Shown: piece by piece, positions 8,581 to 15,039 of the stretch
Position numbering within the stretch: position 1 is the stretch's first letter
Layout of the letters: the number at the start of each line of letters is the position of its first letter
Assembly: GCF_002954245.1 (NCBI RefSeq)
Contig: NZ_PPTG01000009.1
Span: forward strand, 248,001 to 312,000
Length of the DNA stretch: 64,000 bases
Direction: 5' to 3'
Source: Cryobacterium aureum
GTDB taxonomy: Bacteria; Actinomycetota; Actinomycetes; Actinomycetales; Microbacteriaceae
Notes under the pieces: model-generated
Database searches by the model: none
What the model saw: only the letters and a program-made list of their open reading frames with translations
What the model was told of the DNA's origin: nothing
Made by a program: the position numbers and the translations under genes

Positions 8581-8761
8581 GGGTCTATCTCCTCGTTCGA
8601 AATTTAAGTGCTCCGGTATCTGTCTCGCCGGTGACTTTATCGCTGATGTCACCCACCGACGGTGAGGCCGCTCGGTCGATGTAGGAACGTCAATCTGTCA
8701 CGGTGAACGTACCTAACAGCGTGCACCCTGGCCAAAACCACCCTACCGAAGGAGATATTCC

Positions 8762-8938
8762 GTGCGCATAATGGCCGGGGCACACTCGCAGCCCGCACAC
8801 AGTGTTGGCGCAATGTTTCAAGGTGCCGCTGTGGGGTGCGCGGGACCCCTCGTACGTCCGCTCTGCAGCCCGATTCCCCGTGCACCTGCTGATGACGCTC
8901 CCGGCACGCGTACGCTGAACGTGTGCCCCCAGTTCTGA
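8762..8938 (+). CDS. Candidate small ORF (58 residues) ahead of the MFS gene
   Basis: A strong GAAGGAG Shine-Dalgarno sits seven bases before GTG 8762. The frame stays open for 58 codons and stops at TGA 8936-8938, ten bases before the MFS start. The product (MRIMAGAHSQPAHSVGAMFQ...) contains several Cys and Pro and resembles no family I know. Possible readings are a leader peptide for the exporter, a small protein, or chance. The ribosome binding site is better than that of most genes here; coding bias is only moderate. Confidence 0.35.
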   Translation: MRIMAGAHSQPAHSVGAMFQGAAVGCAGPLVRPLCSPIPRAPADDAPGTRTLNVCPQF

Positions 8939-8948
8939 CCACCCGCTG

Positions 8949-10253
8949 ATGACGCCCGCGCACCCAGCCCGGGCGGCGGCATCCGCTGGCTGGAACGGGC
9001 ACTCACACGGCAGCTCCGACTATCGCAAGCTGCTGGCTGGCCTGTTCTTCGCCGGTATCGCCACCTTCGCCCAGTTGTACTCGCCGCAGGCTGTGCTCGC
9101 TCAAATCGCCGACGATGTCGGCGTGAGCGCAGCGGATGCCGCCCTCGTCATCTCCGCATCCACGCTCGGCCTGGCCGTCGGCGTGATTCCCTGGTCGCTG
9201 GTGGCCGACCGGCTCGGTCGGGTGCGGGCCATGTCGATCGCCGTGATCGCTGCGACGGTGTTCGGACTGCTGGTGCCGTTCGCGCCCACGTTCTCGCTGT
9301 TGCTCACCGGCCGTTTCATCGAAGGATTGATGCTCGGCGGGGTGCCGGCGATCGCGATCGCCTACCTGAGCGAGGAGATCGAGCCGCGGCACGCCGCCCG
9401 CGCGGCCGGCACCTACGTGGCCGGCACGTCGATCGGTGGGTTGATCGGGCGTCTCGTGGCCGGGCCGGTCACCGAGCTCATCAACTGGCGCGTAGCAGTC
9501 TTCTCCGTCGGCGTACTGTGCGCCGTGTCGGCCGTACTGTTCATCACCCTTATTCCGGTACCCCGCGGCTTTGTGCCCCGCAGCTTCGTCCCTCGCCGTG
9601 TGCGCGAGCGCGGCACCGATCTGAGCCTGGTCGTGCTGCTGCGCACCAACCTCAGGTCTACGCGCCTACTCGCGCTCTATGCCCAGGGGTTTCTGCTGAT
9701 GGGCGGGTTCGTCGCCCTCTACAATTACCTCGGTTTTCGACTCGCCAACGACCCGTTCAACCTGCCGCAAGCACTGATCAGTCTCGTTTTCGTGGCCTAC
9801 TTGGCCGGAACGTGGTCGTCGGCCCAGGCCGGCATCCTTGCCGCCCGCTTCGGCCGTTGGTCGGTTCTGCTCAGTGCGCTTGTCTGCATGACCGCGGGAG
9901 TGCTGCTGACCCTGTCGCCCCTGCTCGTGATCGTTCTATTGGGCGTGCTATTGGCTACGGCCGGGTTCTTTGCCGCCCATGCCGTTGCCTCAGGCTGGAC
10001 CGGTGCCGAGGCCACGGTCGGTCGAGCCCAGGCCTCGTCGTTATACAACCTCTCGTACTATGCAGGGTCGAGCCTGTTCGGCTGGCTGGGAGGCTTGTTC
10101 TTCGTGCGATGGGGCTGGGGCGGAACCGTCGGTATGGTGGCCGGGCTCATGGCGGTGGCCGCCGCTCTCACCGTGGCCCTGTTACGACCGGCGAATCGGT
10201 GCACCGGCGACAGTTCTTCGCAGGTTACCTGCCTAGCATCGGATCATGATTGA
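8949..10253 (+). CDS. MFS transporter (YnfM-like exporter)
   Basis: A 12-helix major facilitator, 434 residues, with a hydrophilic 27-residue lead. Motif A between helices 2 and 3 reads LVADRLGRVRAMS, and the helix-5 antiporter-like segment reads GTYVAGTSIGGLIGRLVAGPV. The loop between halves (RGFVPRSFVPRRVRERG) is basic. It resembles YnfM/arabinose-efflux-type proton-driven exporters; the substrate is unknown. Its 3' end overlaps the ATG of the DUF427 gene by 8 nt, so the two are probably cotranslated. A small ORF with a good Shine-Dalgarno lies immediately upstream. Confidence 0.9.
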   Translation: MTPAHPARAAASAGWNGHSHGSSDYRKLLAGLFFAGIATFAQLYSPQAVLAQIADDVGVSAADAALVISASTLGLAVGVIPWSLVADRLGRVRAMSIAVIAATVFGLLVPFAPTFSLLLTGRFIEGLMLGGVPAIAIAYLSEEIEPRHAARAAGTYVAGTSIGGLIGRLVAGPVTELINWRVAVFSVGVLCAVSAVLFITLIPVPRGFVPRSFVPRRVRERGTDLSLVVLLRTNLRSTRLLALYAQGFLLMGGFVALYNYLGFRLANDPFNLPQALISLVFVAYLAGTWSSAQAGILAARFGRWSVLLSALVCMTAGVLLTLSPLLVIVLLGVLLATAGFFAAHAVASGWTGAEATVGRAQASSLYNLSYYAGSSLFGWLGGLFFVRWGWGGTVGMVAGLMAVAAALTVALLRPANRCTGDSSSQVTCLASDHD

Positions 10254-10734
10254 GCCAGTGAAACGCGACCCCATCCACCCCGGCCAGGAATCCGTCTGGG
10301 ACTACCCACGCCCACCCCGCGTCGAACACACCGACGAACACATCACCATCGAACTCGACGGCGTGACCGTCGCCGACACGCGGGATGTCGTGCGGGTGCT
10401 CGAGACCAGCCATCCACCCGTGTATTACCTGCCGCGGAGCGCCTTCACGCCCGGCGTGCTTCACCCGACCCCTGGCCACAGCTACTGCGAGTACAAGGGC
10501 GCTGCCGATTACCTCTCGGTTGGTTCCCGGCCTCGCGCCGCTTGGTGTTATCCCACACCGAGTACGGGTTACGAATCGTTGGTCGACCGGGTCGCCATCT
10601 ATCCGGGGGCGATGGACCGGTGCACGGTCGACGGTGAAACGGTGCGCGCACAGGACGGGGACTTTTACGGCGGCTGGATCACCGATAAAATCGTGGGCCC
10701 GTTTAAGGGTGCTGCAGGCACCACGGGCTGGTAG
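10246..10734 (+). CDS. DUF427 domain protein
   Basis: A 162-residue soluble protein with the DUF427 beta-rich core: VTVADTRDVVRVLETSHPPVYYLPRSAF, then HSYCEYKGAADYLSV and YPGAMDRCTVDGETVRAQDGDFYGGWI at the end. The Cys-containing CEYKG and CTVDG segments are well conserved in the family, whose biochemical role is unsettled. ATG 10246 lies inside the last codons of the MFS gene (8-nt overlap), which suggests coupling. The frame ends at 10734 with no obvious terminator hairpin. Confidence 0.9.
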   Translation: MIEPVKRDPIHPGQESVWDYPRPPRVEHTDEHITIELDGVTVADTRDVVRVLETSHPPVYYLPRSAFTPGVLHPTPGHSYCEYKGAADYLSVGSRPRAAWCYPTPSTGYESLVDRVAIYPGAMDRCTVDGETVRAQDGDFYGGWITDKIVGPFKGAAGTTGW

Positions 10735-10745
10735 CGCCTTCACAT

Positions 10746-10764
10746 TATTTCGTAGCACGAAATA
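10746..10764. promoter_or_regulatory. 19-bp perfect palindrome upstream of the DUF6457 gene
   Basis: TATTTCGT-AGC-ACGAAATA, 8-bp arms and a 3-bp spacer, 65 bp before the DUF6457 ATG and just past the DUF427 stop. It has the size and symmetry of a dimeric repressor site. Because the downstream genes are molybdoenzyme-related, a metal- or molybdate-responsive operator is one guess, without direct evidence. Confidence 0.5.
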
Positions 10765-10828
10765 TCTTTGCGGGGGTACGCTCAGACCAGTCATGCGTCA
10801 AACGCACCCGACAACTGAAGGAGCTCCT

Positions 10829-11146
10829 ATGACCCACAATGCCGTGGACGAAGAAATTCTCCAGCAGTGGACCCGCCGCCTCAGCCAGGCACTCCAGATT
10901 TTGGACCTCGAGGTGGACAACCACGTCATACTCAATGTCGCCGATGAAGCCGCCCACGCGGTCAGTCCCATGGCCGCCCCAATAACGACGTTCGTCGTCG
11001 GTTATGCAGCCGGGTTGGCGGCAGCCCACTCGGCGACGGCGTCGCGCGCGGCCACCGCGCGGGCAGCGGAGATCGTGATAACTGTCTGCCAGCAGCCCGA
11101 GGACGAAAGCCCTGACCAAACCGGCTGGGTGAATACGGCGCAGTAA
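10829..11146 (+). CDS. DUF6457 family small protein (molybdenum-cofactor neighbourhood)
   Basis: A 105-residue helical protein from ATG 10829, preceded by an AAGGAG Shine-Dalgarno; a longer frame upstream crosses the palindrome and is not credible. The sequence VDEEILQQWTRRLSQALQILDLEVDNHVILNVADEAAHAVSPMAAPITTFVVGYAAG matches the DUF6457 pattern. This family is commonly found near molybdopterin-guanine dinucleotide and formate-dehydrogenase-type genes. That fits the convergent FdhF-like gene 84 bp away. Function is unknown. The stop codon lies in the first unit of a 16-bp tandem repeat. Confidence 0.8.
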   Translation: MTHNAVDEEILQQWTRRLSQALQILDLEVDNHVILNVADEAAHAVSPMAAPITTFVVGYAAGLAAAHSATASRAATARAAEIVITVCQQPEDESPDQTGWVNTAQ

Positions 11147-11192
11147 CGTCACTGCGCAGTAACGACACTGCGCCGTAACGACACTGCGCCGT
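11138..11192. repeat. 16-bp tandem repeat, about 3.4 units
   Basis: Units start at 11138, 11154 and 11170, with a partial fourth at 11186. The unit is GCGCMGTAACGWCACT (M = A/C, W = A/T), and the units differ at only two positions. The array begins inside the last codons of the DUF6457 gene and fills the gap to the convergent molybdoenzyme gene. Confidence 0.9.
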
Positions 11193-11208
11193 CGCACCAC
11201 TTCGACCG

Positions 11209-11226
11209 TGCACCACGCCCGGTGCA
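11209..11226. terminator. Hairpin between convergent genes
   Basis: TGCACC-ACGCCC-GGTGCA can form a 6-bp stem four bases before the end of the FdhF-like gene. There is no T-run. A bidirectional terminator between the convergent DUF6457 and FdhF-like genes is possible. Confidence 0.35.
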
Positions 11227-11229
11227 GAA

Positions 11230-13524
11230 TCAGGTCGCTGCACGCTCCAATCGAATGATGACAGCCTTCGACACCGGTGTGTTACTGCCGTCGGCGACGC
11301 TATCGAGCGGCACGAGCACATTCGCTTCCGGATAGTACGCGGCGGCGCAGCCGCGTGGCGTCGGATATGCCACCAGCCGATAGCCGCGCAACACCCGGTC
11401 GACGTTGTCACTGAACTCGCTGTGCACGTCCACCAGATCACCGTCGGCGAAACCGAGGTTGATCAGGTCTTTCTTATTGATGAAGACCACGTGCCGACCC
11501 TTCTTGATGCCGCGATAGCGGTCGTCGAGGCCGTAGATGGTGGTGTTGAACTGGTCGTGACTGCGCAGGGTCTGCAGCACCAAACGACCGGCCGGCACTT
11601 CGAGGTACTCGAGCGTGTTCGTGGTCAGCATGGCCTTGCCGATTGGCGTGTTAAAGGTGCGCGAGTCCCGCGGGCCGTTCGGCAATATGAACCCGCCCTC
11701 CTGGCGGATGCGTTCGTTGTAGTTTTCACACCCAGCGACCACGTGGGCGATGTGGTCACGGATGCGGTCGTAGTCGGCCTCGAATCCGGCCCAGTCGACG
11801 GCGACCGAGTCGGCGAGCACTGCGCTGGCCAGACGCGAAATAATCGCAACCTCCGACAGCAGGTTTGGCGCGACCGGTGTGAGCTTGCCCCACGACGGGT
11901 GCACCGCAGAAACCGTATCCTCCACGGAAACAAACTGCACCCCACTGGCCTGCTCATCAATTTCGGTGCGCCCCAGGGTCGGTAGAATCAGCGCTTCCTC
12001 GCCGGTGACGGCGTGCGAGCGGTTCAATTTCGTGGAAATTTGTACGCTCATTTCGGTGCGTTGCATGGCGGCTTCGGCAATGCCGGTGTCGGACATGGCT
12101 GCGACGAAGTTGCCGCCGAGCGCGATCCACACCTTCATCTTTCCGTCGCGCATCGCACGCACTCCGTCGACGGAATCAACGCCGTGCTTGCGGGGCGGGT
12201 CAAAACCGAATTCGGCTTGCAGTGCGTCGAGGAAAGCCGGCGGCATCTGCTCCCAGATACCCATGGTGCGGTCACCCTGTACGTTGCTGTGGCCGCGAAT
12301 CGGTGAGGCACCGGCGCCGGGTTTGCCGATGTTGCCGCGCAGCAGCAGCAGGTTGATGACTTCTTTGATGGTCTCGACGCCTTTTTTCTGTTGCGTCAGC
12401 CCCATCGCCCAGGTAATGATCACCCGATCAGCGCCCAGGTAGCGTTGCGCCAATTCATCGATTTGTGCCGCGCGCAGGCCGGTTGCAGCCAGCACCATCC
12501 CCTCGTCGAGTTGGGCGAGATGCTGTCGCAGCTCGGTCAGCCCGTCGCAGTGTTCGTCAAGAAAAGCTTGATCAAGGACAGTCCCTGGGGCCGCGTCCTC
12601 GGCGTCGAGCACCCGCTTCGAGACGGCCTGAAGCAGCGCCATGTCGCCTCCGAGACGAATTTGCAGGAACTGGTCTGCGATGTCCGTGCCATGGCCAATC
12701 ACTCCGCGCACCCGCTGCGGGTTCTTGTAGCGGCGCAGGCCGGCCTCGGGCAGCGGGTTGATGGCGACGATCTGGGCGCCAGCATCTTTGGCTTCTTCGA
12801 GCGCGGTCAGCATGCGCGGATGGTTGGTCCCGGGGTTTTGCCCCATGATGATAATCAGGTCGGATTTCGCAAAGTCATCGTAGCTAACCGTGCTCTTGCC
12901 AACGCCGACAGTCTGGCCCATGGCCCAGCCGGTGGATTCGTGGCACATATTGGAGCAGTCCGGCAGGTTGTTGGTGCCGTACGCTCGCGCGAACAGCTGG
13001 TAGGCGAATGCGGCCTCGTTGGAAGCGCGGCCACTGGTGTAGAAGGCCGCTTGGTCGGGCGAGTCAAGGCCTTTGAGTTTGGCGGCGATCACCCGAAAGG
13101 CCTCGGGCCAACTGATCGGGCGGTAGTGGTCGCTGCCGGCGGGCTTGTAGACGGGTTCGACCAGCCGACCCTGCATGCCAAGCCAGTATTCACTCTTTTC
13201 TCGTAGGTCGTCGAGGGAATGCTCGGCCCAGAAGCTTGTCGTAATGGTGATCGGGGTGGCCTCCCAGGTGACAGCTTTGGCGCCGTTCTCGCAGAACTCA
13301 AAGGCCTTGCGGTGCCCGGGGTCGGGCCAGGCGCAGCTCATACAGTCGAATCCGTCTTTTTGGTTCATCGAAAGCAGAGCGCGCATTCCCCGCACAGCGC
13401 CCATCTGCGTGATCGCTGGCTGCATGGAGTGCAGCACGCCCGGTACGCCGGCGGCCCAGGCTTTGGAGTGGGTGACCTCGATGTCGTCGTCTGTGACGTC
13501 ATTGATCGGGGGTTCACTGCTCAT
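11230..13524 (-). CDS. FdhF/YdeP-family molybdopterin oxidoreductase
   Basis: A molybdopterin-dependent oxidoreductase of the YdeP/CbbBc branch, about 764 residues from ATG 13524 (MSSEPPINDVTDDD). N-terminal GFDCMSCAWPDPGHRKAFEFCENGAKAVTWE is the signature of this branch, with a reduced Cys set rather than a classical [4Fe-4S] motif. Cofactor-binding segments include SGRASNEAAF, CSNMCHESTGWAMGQTVG, IMGQNPGTNHPRML and GASPIRGHSNVQGDRTMG. The C-terminal aspartate-decarboxylase-like barrel starts near residue 640. Enterobacterial YdeP is linked to acid resistance, but the reaction is unknown. A start 21 codons upstream (13587) is possible. Confidence 0.92.
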   Translation of the reverse strand: MSSEPPINDVTDDDIEVTHSKAWAAGVPGVLHSMQPAITQMGAVRGMRALLSMNQKDGFDCMSCAWPDPGHRKAFEFCENGAKAVTWEATPITITTSFWAEHSLDDLREKSEYWLGMQGRLVEPVYKPAGSDHYRPISWPEAFRVIAAKLKGLDSPDQAAFYTSGRASNEAAFAYQLFARAYGTNNLPDCSNMCHESTGWAMGQTVGVGKSTVSYDDFAKSDLIIIMGQNPGTNHPRMLTALEEAKDAGAQIVAINPLPEAGLRRYKNPQRVRGVIGHGTDIADQFLQIRLGGDMALLQAVSKRVLDAEDAAPGTVLDQAFLDEHCDGLTELRQHLAQLDEGMVLAATGLRAAQIDELAQRYLGADRVIITWAMGLTQQKKGVETIKEVINLLLLRGNIGKPGAGASPIRGHSNVQGDRTMGIWEQMPPAFLDALQAEFGFDPPRKHGVDSVDGVRAMRDGKMKVWIALGGNFVAAMSDTGIAEAAMQRTEMSVQISTKLNRSHAVTGEEALILPTLGRTEIDEQASGVQFVSVEDTVSAVHPSWGKLTPVAPNLLSEVAIISRLASAVLADSVAVDWAGFEADYDRIRDHIAHVVAGCENYNERIRQEGGFILPNGPRDSRTFNTPIGKAMLTTNTLEYLEVPAGRLVLQTLRSHDQFNTTIYGLDDRYRGIKKGRHVVFINKKDLINLGFADGDLVDVHSEFSDNVDRVLRGYRLVAYPTPRGCAAAYYPEANVLVPLDSVADGSNTPVSKAVIIRLERAAT

Positions 13525-13632
13525 GCTGCACCGCTCTCGTCGCATTATCACTTCGCCGCCCGTACGGTCGACGCTGGCACGATACACCTTCGGTAACGAG
13601 CGTATCCGCTTAGGTCTTGATTAATCTTATTC

Positions 13633-13648
13633 ATACCCCCATGGGTAT
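13633..13648. promoter_or_regulatory. CsoR/CstR-like operator
   Basis: ATACCC-CCAT-GGGTAT, a perfect 6-bp inverted repeat, lies 36 bp before the small Cys-rich gene. It overlaps a possible -10 (TATAAG at 13646). Poly-C/poly-G arms flanked by AT are typical of sites bound by the CsoR/CstR/RcnR copper, persulfide or nickel sensors. No csoR or cstR gene is in the window. Confidence 0.5.
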
Positions 13649-13683
13649 AAGGTGAAATCGAATCCGAACGAAAGGCACCAACC

Positions 13684-13854
13684 ATGTGCAGAGCCGTCAA
13701 ATGCAAGACCTGTCAGAAGACCACCTGGGCCGGCTGCGGCCAGCACGTCGACCAGGTCATGAAGGGTGTGCCAGGCAACCAGCGCTGCGAGGGGCATGTG
13801 ACGGAGAAGTCCACCGGCGGCTTCTTCGCGCGCCTTGGCCTACGTCACCGATAG
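13684..13854 (+). CDS. Small Cys-rich zinc-ribbon-like protein (56 residues)
   Basis: ATG 13684 gives MCRAVKCKTCQKTTWAGCGQ, then HVDQVMKGVPGNQRCEGH and a short basic tail, ending at TAG 13854. Cys residues 2, 7, 10 and 18, with Cys36 and two His, make a compact metal-binding pattern seen in many small, uncharacterised actinobacterial proteins. It is divergent from the FdhF-like gene and sits behind a CsoR/CstR-like palindrome. A role in metal or sulfur-species response is an inference. It is complete, and the small size is normal for the group. Confidence 0.75.
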   Translation: MCRAVKCKTCQKTTWAGCGQHVDQVMKGVPGNQRCEGHVTEKSTGGFFARLGLRHR

Positions 13855-14016
13855 CGAAAGTAGACCTGAGCTTCGAAAAAACTGAATGCTGCGTCGGTCG
13901 ACACTCCCACCGCTCACCGGCAGTCTCGCTGCGTACCTGACGGTCGCATCGAGCTCGAGTTCGCGATTGAGATCGGGGCGGGCCATGAGCATTCATGCGC
14001 CCGATATTGTGATCAA

Positions 14017-14208
14017 ATGGACACGCTAACCTTTCGTCGCGTAACGACCGATGATGTTCCGGCCTTACTGGTCTTGGTGACAAACGCCTACCGCGGCTAC
14101 CAGCGAACGGGTGTGCAGAAGCCCTTTCACTCCGACACGCGTTTCGGCGTGCCCAGGCGCGACGACCTGCAACTTGAGGTGCTCGAAAAAGTTCTGCAGC
14201 ACGGCTGA
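14017..14208 (+). pseudogene. GNAT acetyltransferase with internal in-frame deletion
   Basis: The first 26 residues (MDTLTFRRVTTDDVPALLVL...NAYRG) are a GNAT N-terminus. The last 36 (RGYQRTGVQKPFHSDTRF...DDLQLEVLEKVL) match the C-terminal strand pattern seen in full-length GNATs (RRGY-RTG-PFPYGD-RFGIP-RDDL). The acetyl-CoA-binding core, roughly 90-110 residues, is absent. The join falls on an Arg-Gly shared by both halves, as expected for deletion between short direct repeats. The open frame survives but cannot be an active acetyltransferase. Confidence 0.75.
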
Positions 14209-14257
14209 ACGCCCCCACTGCGGGCTCCAGCTAACGCATGGCAGGCCGCTTGGCACC

Positions 14258-14875
14258 TTACTGCGCGGGAGTGATGGGGTGTGAGCGCAACCACACGCCC
14301 GACGGGGGATGAAACGGCAGCAGAAAATGTAGGAGGAGTCCGGACAATGCCGTGACGGTTATCGCTCCGATGGCGCCGAAATTCGTGAACTGCGCCTCGA
14401 CGTTGACGCCGACCAGCGTCGTCACGGTCCAGCCGAGCGCCCACAGCGCGGCGACGCCGAGGGCCCACAGCCAGCGTCGTCGCGCGCGTGGCGGCAGGGC
14501 GATGGCCTGAGCAATGCCGAGCACGAGCCCGGTGATCGCTCCCATGAGCGCGAGTTCGGCCAGGGTCGTTCGATAGTTGACAACGGTCGAGCCGAACAGT
14601 AGCCCCACACCCATGCCGATCGCCGTCAGGGGAATCCAGCTCAGCGGGTTGAGGCGTTTTCGGCTAACCAGCACCTGGCCGAGGCCGATGACTACGCCAC
14701 AGACCGCTCCGCCGATGAGGGCTGAAACCGGGTTACTGAGCCGGCCACCCACCGCGATACCGGCCAGACCGGCAACCGGAAATGCCAGAGCGCCGACCAG
14801 CCAGAGCAGCCAGGTTGAGAGGAAGGTAGGATTTCGAAAGCTCGGATTGCGGTGAAGTCCGCGCACGCTGGTCAC
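14258..14875 (-). CDS. Hypothetical integral membrane protein
   Basis: A 205-residue protein with about six hydrophobic helices (LLWLVGALAFPVAGLAGIAV, ALIGGAVCGVVIGLGQVLV, IPLTAIGMGVGLLFGSTVV, LALMGAITGLVLGIAQAIAL, WALGVAALWALGWTVTTLVG, GAITVTALSGLLLHFLLPF). The N-terminus and C-terminus are short and polar. I do not recognise a named family. It occupies the position immediately downstream of jetC where jetD would be expected, on the same strand with a 165-bp gap, but is unrelated to JetD nucleases. Confidence 0.7.
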   Translation of the reverse strand: MTSVRGLHRNPSFRNPTFLSTWLLWLVGALAFPVAGLAGIAVGGRLSNPVSALIGGAVCGVVIGLGQVLVSRKRLNPLSWIPLTAIGMGVGLLFGSTVVNYRTTLAELALMGAITGLVLGIAQAIALPPRARRRWLWALGVAALWALGWTVTTLVGVNVEAQFTNFGAIGAITVTALSGLLLHFLLPFHPPSGVWLRSHPITPAQ

Positions 14876-15039
14876 GATTCTGCTCCAATCCCAAGCATCG
14901 GTCGGTGCGTTTAGTCCGGTCAGCCAGAAGAACCTACGACCGACGCGCAGTCATGTTACGCCCACGCCGGTGCGCCAACGGGTGGTGCACCGGCGTTACA
15001 GCACGCTGCGCTGAAGCAGGCGCGGCATCCGTTCGTCAG

